Of a stretch of 64,000 nt of DNA, positions 10,037 to 22,596 are shown piece by piece; position 1 is the first letter of the stretch, and every line of letters begins with the position of its first letter. The position numbers and the translations under genes are program-made. Origin of the DNA: Vitellaria paradoxa (taxonomy: Eukaryota > Streptophyta > Magnoliopsida > Ericales > Sapotaceae); the NCBI GenBank assembly GCA_019916065.1, contig CM034233.1:13597573-13661572 (forward strand). Direction: 5' to 3'. The notes below the pieces were generated by a model that ran no database searches, was not told the DNA's origin, and was given only the letters and a program-made list of their open reading frames with translations.

Positions 10037-13000
10037 TTACAGGCTAATGAGTTTAAGAGAGTTTGCCTTCTCTTGAAGACTATCAAGCAGGCTGTCAAAG
10101 CTCTTCTTGAAAGAATCCACTCCTTCAAGTTCAAGTTGACGACCAACATATCCCCAGTCAATCCCCAACTTCTCCAGGGCACTATAGATGCCTTCAGCTT
10201 CAGATAAATTGGAATCTATTGTCCTTGAGACGGTACCGTGATCAATAAATGCCTGGAGAGCTTGGTCAGGCATGGTTGAGACCTACACAATAAACAGAAT
10301 TAACACAAAACAGTCACCCACAAAATTGACCAAGGAAAAAGAAAAAATAAATAAATAAATAAACTTTTTTACCCAAGTTCAGCTTTAAATAAACAGCACG
10401 TGGTTTGTTACAGTATAACGAAAAGTGCTGACCAGAACAAGAGAAAAAGGAACAAAAAAGAAAACTGCTCACCGTGTCAGGTCCAATGAGAGGGGCAACA
10501 TATAAAGTGTCAGGGTAAGCCGGGTTCTTGACACTGGTGGATGCCCACAACAGCCTCTGCTTCTTGGCACCTTTCTTTACCAAGGCCTCCCATCTGGGAC
10601 CTGAGAACTTCTTCTGGTACAGCTTGTATGCCAATGCTGCTTGAGCATTTGCAGCCTAAAATGAAAGTAAAAAATTCTATGACAAAAGCGCATCTCCAAG
10701 TTCCCAGTTTCCTGCTCCTACAAGCGGGGGGAGGAAGAAAGAGAAAGGGGGTGCCAAAGTTCAAACAATGTATTTAAGATACCTTTCCTCGAAGATCAAG
10801 GGCCTCAGGGGTTCCAATCTTTTCGAGCATCTTGTCAACTAGTGTGTCTACACGACTAACGAAGAAGGAAGCAACACTCGTAACTCTGGAAAGGTCACTT
10901 AGCCCAGAAGCCTCAAGGCCATCCAAGTAAGCATCAATTACTGCTTCATATCTAGCAAGAGAGAATATGAGCTGCCCATTTATCAAAGAAACCTACAGTT
11001 AGAATGATACCATACAGAGCTTACAGTCAACTGATTACAGAAGTTAATATTCCACATACCAAAAGCTAATGTTATCAAAAGAACTAATTCCTTTTATATT
11101 TAATCAGGCTGTACACTACAGTCTAGAATAACTTACAGTAACATTGACGCTTATGCCATGTGAAATAACTTCCTTGATTGAAGGGATACATTCAGCTGTG
11201 GCAGGAATCTTTATATAGACGTTGGGACGATTAACCACTTTATGAAGCCATTTTGCAGCCTCAACAGTCCCTACAGTATCATCAGCAAGCCTGGGGGAAA
11301 CTTCAACAGAAACATAGCCATCGCCTCCATCTGTTTGATCGTAGATTGTCTCAAAAAGTTTGCATGCATCTTGAATGTCCTTCACCACAAGTTCCCAGTA
11401 TGCACTCTCAATGTCTTTTCCAGCTTGAATGAGTTCTCTGAAAGCCAGACATGCAAATTAAAATAACAGTGCCACACTAGTATGAGATTTTAGTTTTGGG
11501 ACGAAAATCATCCCAACCTCTACATAGCCATGGTTGCCTAACTCAACAAAGGCAATTATAGTCTAAGATGAACCTTTACATCAAACCTATAAGCCAATTA
11601 CTAGGACTGATCAAATGTTTCAAAATGTGTATCTTGATTTTACATAGAAAACTCTTCAACCTCGTGAAAATTTTCCACCTCCAATATGTGGTGATATGAA
11701 ACCTTAAGCTACATTCACCTTTCCCTCTCATTACCATATCCCAAGAATTGGCAGTAATTTCAGAAAAATGTTTCTAAACATTGTAATTTTCATTGGATGA
11801 TTCACCAAGGCTATAGCCACTGCCTTAACATACAGTCTCTCTAGGTTATCGTGAGGCTATAATTACATAATTCACTCCTGCTATCAAATGAAGTACTAGG
11901 AAAAATACATAATTGACAATACCTGAACTGTTCATTGTAAGCATTTGAACTTGATATTGCTTTCTGGAAAATCTGAAACGATATTTATTTAAAAGCTTAA
12001 TTAATGAACTCACAAAACAATGAACATAATAATGTGGTGGAATGGGGAAAAACTTAAAAGGCAAGTTCCATAATTACCGCTGGGTTGCTGGTCACACCTC
12101 TGACACCATGTGCAATCAATGGAAGCAGATCTGTAACAGGGCGGCATAGGTTATCATACCATGGACTCTGCCCTTCTTTCTCATAAAGATCATGAAGAAC
12201 TGTTCTCTTGATTTGGCTTCCATTTCCATCAAGTTGGGTGCATCTGACACTATTCAAGACCTTATTTAATACATAGAACTGTGCATGTTTACAATGTGAA
12301 GCATAAGGAATTGAACTATAATAACGGTGTTTAAATAAGGATTTGTCTAGGGAAAAGAAAATAAGAGTGAACGTGAAAATTTTTTTATGCATTCCTTTTT
12401 TTTATGGCAACTAAATATTTTTTTTTTTTGACAAATTTCTATTAATTTTCCTCTCATTTTTCTAATCCAGCCAAAAACATGAAATAAATTTAAATTTTTC
12501 ATTTCATTTTGCTTTCTAACATTTTCCCTTCACATATTTTTTATTTTTTTATTTTTTTATTTTTTTTTTCTATCCAAGACATCCATGAGCCAAACGTAGC
12601 ATAAGAGTACAATACAATGACATTAAAATCAAGCCAACTCAGTGACATTATTTTGTATTTATAACGTGATATAGCATCTTTTCAATTCTAAAAATTACAT
12701 TGCAATTATTGAATTTTTAGCTAAATGATTTCTACTTTAGTAATTACTTTTGGTGATTATGTCTAACTTATCACAACACTATCTATTTTTATATTTCTAT
12801 ATTAATACTCGCATTTTTACGTAAACTTTAATAGATATTACCGTAACCTATCAATATATATATATATATATATATTAATACCCGCCTTTTGTAGGGTCAT
12901 TAAGGACTTGAACCATTTTAGTACATACAATATCTTACATAATTGTATATTGTTTTTATGACACCAAAAAAACAGAGAAGCGCAAACCCAAATTACAATT

Positions 13001-14544
13001 TTAGAACTCATCGTTTCTCTATTTGCTTAAATGGCTCATGTTCACTTTGATTTCTCTCTTCAATTATGTTACTTATGTACGATGTACATTGCCCTATTTG
13101 GTTGCGGGGAAAACAAAAGAGACAAGAGTAGAAAAATGAATGACTAAATTTTGACCCAAATTGCAAATTCAACAGTTCAACGTTTATTCATTTTTTTAAT
13201 TTCTTGGGCCATCATGTGTATAGTACTTGTCCTGGGAACATTGTAGCCTCCACGTCGTACTTGTTATGTAGTTTCCAATATATGATACTAAATAAATGCT
13301 CCAACCAAAGCACCACAAAACTAAATAAATGTTTCAACCAAGGAACCTAAGGCCCCGTTTGGTACAAGGGAATGGAATAGCCATTCTCGCACTTTCATTG
13401 CATTACCTTGCTTGGTAAACTTATTTCAAATATTACTTTATTTGAGAAAATGGAATGAAATTACATTATTGGAATGGCCATTCCATTCCCTTATACCAAA
13501 TTAGGCCTAAATGTAACTGCGGGTCTGAAAACTTTTCTTTTTTTCCCCCCTCACAATCCTTGCTATTAGGAGATCATGAGCTTTTCACATGAGCTTTGTA
13601 GGTGTTAATCTTCGTTGAGTGGTCGAAGGCACAAAATCAAGTAGAATAATATTTTAATAAAATTAATGATGGTAGGAAATCACAGTTTTTCCTTTGTTTT
13701 TTGGAACAACATATTTACCAGTAATTAGCCCATGTAATGAAAGAATATTGAAGCAACTAATGATTCATAAACTTAGTTAATAGGTGAATGGATGTACATC
13801 AAGTACGTATTATTATTTTTATAGAACATAATTTTTTGTAATTATTTATTTCAAGGTTGACTAGATATATTTAGACGTGCAAAATTTAGTATTTATTTCA
13901 CTTGTTTATGATATATGTTTTAGACATATTTCGCCCGCTACACTAAAATCCTGGATCAATCCGTTCGGTACAAAGTCTTTGTAAAATTTTAAAAAAATTC
14001 CAAATTCAGGGACCTGCCCCCCTCATTCTAAGTGGGCATAAGATGGCCTCATGAGAAAATATTTACTTATAATTCAACAAACAAAACGAAGAAACAAGAT
14101 ATATTTTTTAACTAACAAAAATGATATCACAGCACAGAACTCAGAAACGTAAAATCTCAAAATCAGAGAAGATGGAACAACCCATCCCCCCCCCCCCCAA
14201 AAAAAAAAAAAACCTTGATCAAAGCAATCACCGTAGGAACAAAGATCCAGCGATAATTTGTTCTTTTCTTGCTTTTTTTTTTTTTTTTTTCCTTTGGCAG
14301 ATCATTAAGCAAATCGAAATTCATGAACCAACAAACGAAATATATTTATGGTCGGTGAAACTTACAGCAAAGATCCCCTGGAAGCATGGTTGCTGCAGAT
14401 GGATAGCCTAGACGATGAAACTCGTTCGTTAAGACCAGTTTTATTATAGAACTCGATCAAACATTTAGGCTGGAAAGTTTTCGGCTTGAATGAAATTGTC
14501 GAATAAATAGGGTTCGGATTTGAGAGCTTGGAAATGGAAGCCAT
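10037..14544 (-). CDS. TRA2: Transaldolase, plastid-targeted (pentose phosphate pathway)
   Basis: Transaldolase moves a dihydroxyacetone unit between sedoheptulose-7-phosphate and glyceraldehyde-3-phosphate in the non-oxidative pentose phosphate pathway. Seven minus-strand exons (14366-14544, 12078-12243, 11923-11972, 11137-11437, 10783-10971, 10473-10655, 10037-10282) join in phase to 1,314 nt, or 437 residues, the usual length for plant plastid forms. The first exon, starting [10 protein letters not shown] and rich in Ser, Lys and Asn, looks like a chloroplast transit peptide. The mature enzyme starts around [17 protein letters not shown]. Core motifs are [34 protein letters not shown] (Schiff-base lysine at about residue 208), [12 protein letters not shown] and [15 protein letters not shown]. 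Intron 1 is 2.1 kb and holds two MITEs. The remaining introns are short. All donors and acceptors used are GT-AG. The family match (Arabidopsis At5g13420 type) is very strong. Confidence 0.96.
12325..12600. mobile_element. Family-A MITE in transaldolase intron 1
   Basis: The left end GGTGTTTAAATAAGGATTTG and the right end CATCCATGAGCCAAACG are imperfect inverted repeats. The interior (TTTCTAATCCA, AACATGAAAT, ATTTCATTT) resembles the elements at 18126-18420 and 56623-56845. A clean target duplication was not identified, so the family assignment rests on shared interior and ends. Confidence 0.5.
13348..13510. mobile_element. Tourist-like (PIF/Harbinger) MITE, TAA target duplication
   Basis: A 157-bp element (13351-13507) starts GGCCCCGTTTGGTACAAGGG and ends CCCTTATACCAAATTAGGCC. 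Its inverted terminal repeats are about 35 bp, both ending in AATGG(A)AT.GCCATTC. Each side is flanked by TAA (13348-13350 and 13508-13510), the 3-bp TWA duplication typical of PIF/Harbinger. It sits in intron 1 of the transaldolase gene and cannot code for a transposase. Confidence 0.85.
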
Positions 14545-16874
14545 GAGGGAGATGATGATGAGATGAGATCACAGAGAGAGAGACTCCACTCCAATTGCCC
14601 CTTTCTATTTATCGCGACACGAACGAAGAAGAAGGAAAGAAGAAGACGACAACCATGAACCGAGAGAGAGACGGGGAACGGTTGTTTTCAAGTGACCAAT
14701 TTGGTAGGTGAAGATAGAGGGTTGTTTGCAAAGGGGCCCAATTGGAGAGGCCATCCCACCTGCCACCCTCTTTTCGTTTTTTATTTATATGTATTTCAAT
14801 TTTGAAATTGATTGTCGTAGAATGGGTTTATATTTTTAATTTTTAGTACAAAATTTACCTACCAAACAATTATATTTTTAAATTTTTAGTACAAAATTAT
14901 AAAAAGTTTAACAAAATTTGTATGTCAAACCGGCCCATGTTACTTGCTACTGACTCTCCACTTGGATCAAGGCTGGCAACACAAACTTTAAAAAACTAGC
15001 AGGATTTTGGATTAATTCTATTTAAATCATACTTAACTAAATGATCATGACTCCGATCCCTGGTGTCATTTCTCTTAGGATAAGTTAGTTCTGGGATAAA
15101 AGATGATAAATTCTACTGTATAATTTTTAGGTTTCAGAGAGTTACAGTGAAAAATTTTACTACAAAAACCTTAGTGTAGATATCAACGGTGTTGATTTCG
15201 TAAGCATTTATTTATTCAAATTAGTAAATACTATTAATTGAATTAATAAATATTATTTGTTTGTGAATTAATATATACTAATGAAAGTAACACCATTAAT
15301 CCCTCCACTTTAGTCCCTACACCAAATTTTCTATCTTGGAGCTTATAATTTTTACCTCCTCTTACATTAGCTTAAAAAAGAGAGTAACAATTAAATTGGG
15401 ATATGAATTACCCTTTTATTGGGTAAATTGTTACATTTGTCGAGTGGTAGGTGACTAGAAATAAAATAATTTATTTTATTAACGTTAAATAATAAATTAT
15501 TATTAATTTTATTAATTTAAAATTATTTCTAATAAATAATAATTATCTACAAAATATTTATTTTTTTAAAATACTTTATTAAATTAAATTAATTACAATA
15601 TTAAAATAGTAATTTATTATTAAAATTATTTCTTCATTAATATACTTTATTAAAATTAGTTATAATTAAAAATATTTTGTAAAATTAAATTAATTGAATA
15701 TATTTTACTCAATTAATTAAATTAATACGAAATATATTTTATTAATTTTATAAAAAATATATTAATAAAAATAAAAATTTTGTTAAAATAAAATTAATTA
15801 TTGTAAATAAAATTATATCATCAAACGTAATTTCTAATTGTATTTCAGAGAAAGAAAACTATAACAAAAAATAAAAAAATAGAAAATAAAAACTGTTGAA
15901 CATTATATATATACATATATATATATATATAAACAGATGTATGGCTCGAAATTTCATATTTCCTTCCCACTCAAGTTGATCCCCTTTCCCTCCAAACTAG
16001 AGCTAGGCAGGTGAACCCCTAATGAATATTGAGGGTGTTTGAAGTGAGAAAAAAAAAATAGTATAAATTAATTAAAAGTTACAATTTCAAAATTCGTATA
16101 ATGTATAAAAAAGTTTAAATTTTATAAGAATTTATAAAGATCTATTGCAGTTCATATAACTCTAAACGAAGCTATTATTGCAAAATTTGACTGAGAAAAG
16201 TGTATGAAAGCTTCTCAATAGAACACCCCGACTCGGAAAAAAAAAAAAAAAAAAAAAAGTGTGAAAGCTTATCAATAAAATAAAACGGGTCTAACATGCC
16301 AAATTCAACGCATAAAACTCCCTATATGCAGGATTTTACGTACACCACTTTACCTCAATAACACGATGGACTATTTTACAATATCAACCCACGACCTTTA
16401 AGTCGCAAAGCCCAACAATAATGCGCCAAGCCTCACCCTTAGTTTAAAGGTCTAGTATGAAGGAAAATATTATTGCATGGACGTGTAACAAAATCAATGT
16501 AGCCGAGAGAACGCAAGACCACTACCAACGAACCATCATGGAGAATATCACGTTAAAAACACAATCCAGCAGGAAAAAGGTATCTCAACTTAATTGTTCA
16601 GCGAAGTAAATTCCAAGCACCATTAAGAATTTAAGACCAAAAAAAAAAATTGTTGAACAAGAAGCCATTTGGATTATTTAGGACGACATAACCCTGTCTA
16701 AAACCAGCAATAGAAACATAATCCAAGAGATGAAGCATTTGCTGAATAGGTCACAGAGAGAGAGAATCAATTTGACTCCCAACTTTCCCAGGTCTGTGGA
16801 AAATGTCAATTATCAAAAGTCAGATGCCTGAATTTGCATCACTGGTGCTGAGTAAACCTCCACAGTAAATTTTT
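14545..16874. other. Spacer upstream of transaldolase and downstream of Rieske gene
   Basis: The first 200 bp should hold the transaldolase promoter and 5' UTR, with a GA-rich leader (AGAGAGAGAGACTCC near 14573). At about 15440-15900 lies an extremely AT-rich segment related to two others in the window (27370-28212 and 41030-41460). Around 16028-16165 there is a degraded family-B MITE end (GGGTGTTTGAAGTGAG). No gene is supported. Confidence 0.55.
15440..15900. mobile_element. Degraded AT-rich transposon interior (same family as 27370-28212)
   Basis: Long A/T-only stretches end in AAATAAAATTATAT, then CATCAAACGTAATTTCTA, GAAAACTATAACAAAAAATA. The order and spacing match the right part of the element at 27370-28212. 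The inverted termini are not preserved here. Confidence 0.45.
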
Positions 16875-19800
16875 TTACCCAATCAGCAACTTGTTCTCCT
16901 CCAAGAACGTGTAAGTAGGTACCTCCAGATTGAAAGGTGCAGGACCCTTGCGGATCCTGCCAGATATGTCATAGTGGGACCCATGGCATGGGCAAAACCA
17001 ACCACCGAAGTCACCAGCATTTGGCAAAGGAATGCAACCCAGATGGGTACAGACTCCAATGACCACAAGCCATTCTGGGTTCTCAACTCTTGCAGAGTCC
17101 TCCTGTGGGTCCCGAAGGGACGCAAGATCCACACTGTTAGCCAACTGGATGTCATCCTCAGTTCGTCGCCTGATGAAAACTGGCTTACCACGCCACTTGA
17201 CTGTAACAGTCGTCCCAGGTTCAATGCTGGATAGGTCTACCTCAAGGGAGGCGAGGGCAAGAACATCTTTACTGGCAGACATGCTCAAGACAAACTTGAG
17301 TACCAGTAGACGGATTACGGAAGCATACACAAACCTGCCACCAGTCAAGACAAAATATGCAAATGCACGTTTACTGGGGTCACCAGGTGGATATCGCTCA
17401 TGATTATGCTCATCATACATAATTTTTGAGGTGGGGTTCTTCACAGCTGCCACGGTAGCCGGAAGGTCTGTGGTTATACTCATCTCATGTGCAGAAGCAA
17501 CAGAATCAGAAGCAAATCCTGGAACAATAAACCAATAATTATTTAGGGAAAAAAAATATTTACTCTTTTTTGTTTTTTTGTTTTTTTTTTTGAGAGGGGA
17601 AGGGATTTTTAGGTATTTTTGCAAGGAAAATCACCAATAGTAATTGAAAGTAGTTTCAAAAACATTTTCACTACAGTTTTTTTGGGCAATAATACAGTAT
17701 CTTACCAAATGTATGTACACAGAGCTTCCCAGACAAAGCTTATAATGATTTACCTTAACTTGCAGCAGGAAGAGGTTTAGGAAGGGGACAGAAAAAGCCT
17801 TAAAAAACAATTATACGACATATATCAAGACTCGAGAGCCCTAGGTGAATCAACTCATGTTAGTCATCAAAATCAAGCTAAAAGGTTGAAGGGACACTAA
17901 GATTAATGACCCACAAGCTTCCAAGTGGCTCTTCACAGAAGATATCACAAAGAAAAGGTGTAGAGCTTTATAATCCCTCTGACTAAGATGATCCACTTTA
18001 ATGCAGTTCAACAATAGAAGGAAACAGATCATTAGTTTTTGGCTTGCTTTTGGGGAGATATTGATTTATCTTTTAATTAGTAAAAGTGGATTTTTGGAGG
18101 TAATTAATTCAGGTTTTATTCTCCTCAAGGCTGTGTTTGAATAAAAATTTGCCAAGGGAAAAGGAAATAGAACAGAACTTACTTCTCTTGTTTGGTTTGT
18201 AGTGAAAATGGAAGGAAAAAAAATATGAGAATTGAGAGATTAAAATAATTAAATTAGAAACTAGTTTATTGATGAATATCTTTTATTTTCTAATCCAATC
18301 AAATGAAAACATGCATTTGGGATTTTATGTTTCCTTCCTCTTTTCCTACCATTTTTCTTTTATTTTTCTCTTCACTTTTATTTTCCATCACCAAATCCTC
18401 AATCCAAACACAATCCTCTAGAGAAACAGCTTCTACCAAATGTGTGACATGCCGATACCTTTGAAGTTAAAATGAATACCTCAAACACGGTTAAAAGACC
18501 ATTAGTGTTCTAGAGGGAAAAGGGAAGTCTCCCTAGCAGAATCACGATAAGCCAATATCTATGAAGTAAAAAGGTAATTATAATACAATAACAATAAGCC
18601 TGAACATGCTCTATAGGGAAAATTGAATGGCTTGGAAACAGAAACATATTCATACAATGAGATTAGTTGAAATGAAGATATCAATATAGAAATGTAGTAA
18701 AGTTGGAAAAGAAAATACATATCCTAGATAGTACAAATAGCAAGAATTGGAAATAGAATGAGACAAAATTAACTATCGTGGCTTGGCCACATCCAGCCTA
18801 GAAAGTGAGACGATAATACAGTCAGATGAATGTTGAGGAATGGAAAATGGAAATTAACATGAATTTAGATAGTGAGTAATGGGGAGAGAAGCTTTTCGTT
18901 TCATTAAATTTCTGGCACTTGACAAATTAAGATGGTTAATTGAATTAGTGTGGCCAACACAAACAAGAAGGGGCTTGTTGCATTAAAATTCTATTGAGTC
19001 AATCCTCAGCATACTAATCCTATGTTATACCCCCAGACCTGGGAAATTTTCTTATATGCTTCTTCACAGCATATGCTTAAAAATCAACTCCAAAAGCTGC
19101 ACATATGAGAAGTACCGAAGTACCAAGTTCATATAGTGTATTAACAGCGTTGCATATACAAATTGTCATTCTCCTGGAATATAGACCACATAAAAAAAAA
19201 TATCAAGAGAACGTCTTTGACCATCTAAAACTGAACTCAACATTGGATTTAGTAGACACAAAAAAAATAAATTGGATTTTCATTGCGATCAATTGAAGTA
19301 CGCAACATATACCATGTTTAAGAACATGGAATCAATGCCATGGATTGGGAATGGCGGGTTCTCTTAGTTTCAAAATATTTAATAACTCTTGTATGAGTAG
19401 CGGGAATTAGATTCCACTAACAAAGCAATAGACTCAAAGGCGAGGATAATTTCAAATTTAGATGGGGGCACAATGTAAAGAATAAATTGGAGAAACTTAT
19501 AGTAAGTAGTCCTTATTTAAAAGCAATGAAAAACACTAAACCATAGAAGCATAGAAAGTTGTGAAACAACTAATCATTCAGGGTCATCTATCCCACTGTT
19601 GAGAATCAATACTCCATTTAGTTATTGATAAAATTAAGGAAAATAAATAAAAAGCAATCATTCATCATTCATTATGTGGTTTTTAATTTCCAAATAAAGA
19701 GGAGAATCTCAATACAACAATGCAAAGGTTTTGTTTTGTTTTCTGAGGTACCATAAAAATAAAGCAGGATATCCAGATATTATTATCATTACATCTCCAA

Positions 19801-20270
19801 CCAAAAATCCAGGCTTTCAATCGGGTCAAGAGAGAATCCTCCTTTTCACAACAAACCAGGGAGATAATTAAAAATAAAATTTAACATCTCTGCACTAAAA
19901 TCCACTCTTCAATCTGATCAAAAGAGACCTTTTTTACAACAAACCAACGAGATAATAAAAAAAATCAATTAGCGACGTCACTAGATACAACGGTTCCAAA
20001 AAAATTATTTTTTTTAAAAGATAAACGAACTCTAAATCTGAAAACACGAGCTTTACAGAAAGACAGAGAGAGAGAGAGAGAGGGCTGACCTCTGATTTGG
20101 TCCAGAAAGGTGGAGCTGAGAGAAACTGTGTGGGGAGAGCAGATGGACCTGGGGCCATCCGAGGCTTTGTCACAACCGTTGATCGGGTTCCTAACAATGA
20201 AGGCCGATGATGGTGTCTGAGCGGATCGCCATGTCAGAGAAGATAGCCTCCTCCCAGCAACTCTCAACAT
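16875..20270 (-). CDS. Mitochondrial Rieske iron-sulfur subunit of cytochrome bc1 complex
   Basis: The Rieske subunit of respiratory complex III carries the 2Fe-2S cluster that takes electrons from ubiquinol to cytochrome c1. Two minus-strand exons (20090-20270 and 16875-17518) join through a split GGA codon to 825 nt, or 274 residues, close to the plant norm. The start [18 protein letters not shown] is a typical mitochondrial presequence. The conserved hinge and anchor region reads [20 protein letters not shown]. Cluster ligands are intact: CTHLGC (C217, H219, C222 as the disulfide partner) and CPCHGS (C236, C238 as the disulfide partner, H239). The protein ends NKLLIG. The single 2.57 kb intron holds a MITE. 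The short 5' flank has a telo-box and a GC-rich palindrome. Arabidopsis At5g13430 encodes the same protein in the same relative position. Confidence 0.96.
18126..18420. mobile_element. Family-A MITE in Rieske intron 1
   Basis: About 295 bp with imperfect inverted ends: left GCTGTGTTTGAATAAAAATT and, read on the other strand, right ATTGTGTTTGGATTGAGGAT. The interior includes CTAATCCAATCAAATG, AACATGCATTTGGGATTTTA and runs of TTTTCC. It is the reverse-orientation relative of 56623-56845. No convincing target duplication was found. Confidence 0.6.
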
Positions 20271-20284
20271 CTTCTGTTAAAATG

Positions 20285-20436
20285 TGATTGGTTCTCTCTT
20301 TAGGGTTTCACTGGAACTTGCTCTGCTTTTGGGGGGGTGGGAGAGCGAGCACAGCGAAGACATGATAGAATCATAGAACCAATGGTTTGAAAAAAAAAAA
20401 AACTCCAACAACCAAACGGCGCCGTGCCGTTTGGTT
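20285..20436 (-). promoter_or_regulatory. Putative Rieske promoter elements: CCAAT, telo-box, GC palindrome
   Basis: Upstream of the Rieske start codon, on the minus strand, are a CCAAT pentamer (20287-20291) and a telo-box AAACCCTAA (20300-20308). The telo-box is a motif common in plant genes for translation and respiration. A perfect 11-bp inverted repeat, AACCAAACGGC / GCCGTTTGGTT (20410-20420 and 20426-20436), has a 5-bp centre and a GGCGCC core. Function is inferred from position and motif only. Confidence 0.4.
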
Positions 20437-20454
20437 TGCCATTTTTTGCTGAAA

Positions 20455-20593
20455 ATTTCCAAAAATCTCTATAAATCTCTGTTAACTTTATATCACATCA
20501 ACTTTTTCTCTCACTGCACGCATTACGAAATCCCTCCAAACCACAATTTATCTCAATTTATCTCATTTTTTCTTACTCCAAACAACCCAGGGT
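20455..20593. mobile_element. Family-B MITE-like segment
   Basis: It contains AAATCTCTGTTAACTTTATA, CTCTCACTGCACGCATTACG, two copies of AATTTATCTCA and ends TTACTCCAAACAACCC. A closely similar segment is at 62550-62697, and reverse-orientation relatives start at about 51765, 52305 and 57418. The end sequence (CCAAAC-rich, reading GTTTGG on the other strand) is typical of small hAT or Harbinger derivatives, but no target duplication could be assigned. Confidence 0.5.
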
Positions 20594-20935
20594 GTTTGGA
20601 AGTTAAAAAAAAACTTAAGTTTTGGTAGTTTTTTTGTTGTTTTTTTTTTTTTTTGCACTTTTTGTGTGTTTGGTTGAACTAAGTAGAATTTTTAGTATTT
20701 TTTTAGTAACTTTTGGGTGTTTAGTAAATTTTTTACTGTAGCAAAGCAAAAAAGTTGTAACTTTTGGGTGTTTGGTATATTTTTTATTGTAACAAATCAA
20801 AAAATTTATAATTATGGAGTGGTACTTTTTACTGTAGCAAATCAAAAAAGTGGTAAAATTTGTGATTTTGCCAAACACACAAAAATCAACTTTTGGTAAT
20901 TTTTTGCTAATTTTTGAGTTGCCAAACACCCCCTA
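20594..20935. mobile_element. MITE-like element with internal ACTGTAGCAAA repeats
   Basis: The ends are inverted: left AGGGTGTTTGGAAGTT and right GAGTTGCCAAACACCCCCTA. Inside are three diverged copies, roughly 50-75 bp apart, of a module TTTT(A/T)(C/T)TGTA(G/A)CAAA(T/G)CAAAAAA followed by GTTTGG-like text. The interior therefore looks assembled from repeated copies of its own subterminal sequence. No coding potential is real here: the open frames simply read through the repeats. Confidence 0.55.
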
Positions 20936-22463
20936 ATGCGTTTGGGGTACTAATTTTTTCTGAAATTTTTTAAAAATAATTCACTTTTTTTCTTATAATT
21001 TAAATCTTATTTTATTTTATTTTATTTTATTTTTTATCACTTTAAATATATCAGAAAACGATAACATGACATTTAACTGCCCCGATTTAAAATGAAAAAA
21101 TTTTGAATTACTTTATCCCTTCATTGGATAATTATTTCAAATATAAATAAATAAATGCTAAATAATTAAAAATTAAAAATATTTTTACATCGATATGAAA
21201 AATAACTAAAATAATTCTAAATTTACTTCATAACCACCAAAGACGAAGAATTGTAAAATCGTAGATTTAATTATTTTTATTTACAATGTAAATATCAATT
21301 TTAGTTTAAAATAGTCAAGAGTAAACATATATGTATATTTTTTCAAATGATAAGTGTACATTTTAACAAGACTAAGTTATATAATTAAAAGTAAACATCT
21401 TAATGGAACGTGTTTATATTCGAATTTAGTCTATGTTTAATTAGTTAGATATTAATATAATTTTAAATTTATACACTCGATTAAAATTTAAATTCAATTG
21501 TTTAAAAGAAAATGACGAATACACTCCTCCGTTAGTTTTCCTATTCTATAATGAAAAAAAGTAATGTAGAATAAAGAAAATTAATGAGCAGAGTACAAAT
21601 ATTTCTACCCTTATTTGAAACTTAACAAATTTTGATATAAACATGCATATATACCTAATTTGACAAAGTTTATAATATACAAATGTTAATACGAATAATT
21701 TATATCATATTAAACAATTCATTTTCATTTTAATTGATGACAAACTCGTTTTCACTGATTTCATACATAAAAATAAAAATTTTTGGAGCATTAAAAATTG
21801 TAAGGCATTGGAGATCAACATTATTTTCCTTCATATTTGTTGAAGACTTTTAAAAAGGGTGACCTTGTAGCAAATGATAATTTTATTCCATTACAACATA
21901 ATGTTAAAGTTCCAACTCAACTAACGTTATTGCATTACAATCTAGGATCATGGGTTCAAATCTGAAAAATAATCTTATATTACAATCTAGGATCATGAGT
22001 TCAAACCTGAAAAATAACCTTTTTGCAAGCAGAAATACAATTACATGCATTTGACCTTTTCATGTCTCGCGTCTCGTGCCCCCATTTATTTATTTATTTC
22101 TTTATAATGTATTTCAAACTTATAATCCTCATAAAGTCTATTGTTTCATACACCCCGTGACCATAATTTTTGCCGGAAGTGGTTCCAAAATTGAGCTGGG
22201 CAGGGACAGTGCAGAGAAATTGACTGGTAGTCACATAGCCACAAAATGGAAGAGAACAAAACGCACCTCACCCCACAAACCAAACCAAAAACAGTCTTGG
22301 TATACATACAAAGAGTGTATACAACAGGAGGTTAACATCATTTTACTACACAAAACTTTGATAATTTTATAGCTACAGGAAAACATATGTACAGGCGACC
22401 ATGTCATCATACGTCAATGTTTTTGATGGAACATGAAGGCCATTTATTTTAAGGTTCGTATTC

Positions 22464-22502
<39 letters not shown>

Positions 22503-22596
22503 TATAGTCATATATAGTGATAGAATATTACAAGTGATGGTAAGAGAATCCCGGACAAAAACCAAAGGCTCATTCTTGGATCTCATTCCTGCTCAA
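20936..22596. other. Spacer upstream of Rieske and downstream of DUF2301-like gene
   Basis: AT-rich sequence with no supported gene. It has (TTTTA)n at about 21007-21035, a 45-bp tandem duplication at 21934-22022 and a compound (AT)n(AC)n microsatellite at about 22466-22503. The last 100-200 bp should be the 3' UTR of the DUF2301-like gene. Confidence 0.55.
21934..22022. repeat. 45-bp tandem duplication
   Basis: Two head-to-tail copies begin ATTACAATCTAGGATCATG and continue GTTCAAA.CTGAAAAATAA. The GGTTCAAATC stretch resembles a pol III B box, so this may be a SINE remnant, but neither an A box nor a tail was found. Confidence 0.8.

Noticed and set aside
20615..20929. 104-codon open frame (minus) with repeated CYSKK-like peptides
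   Set aside because: It is a read-through of the internal repeats of a MITE-like element, not a protein.
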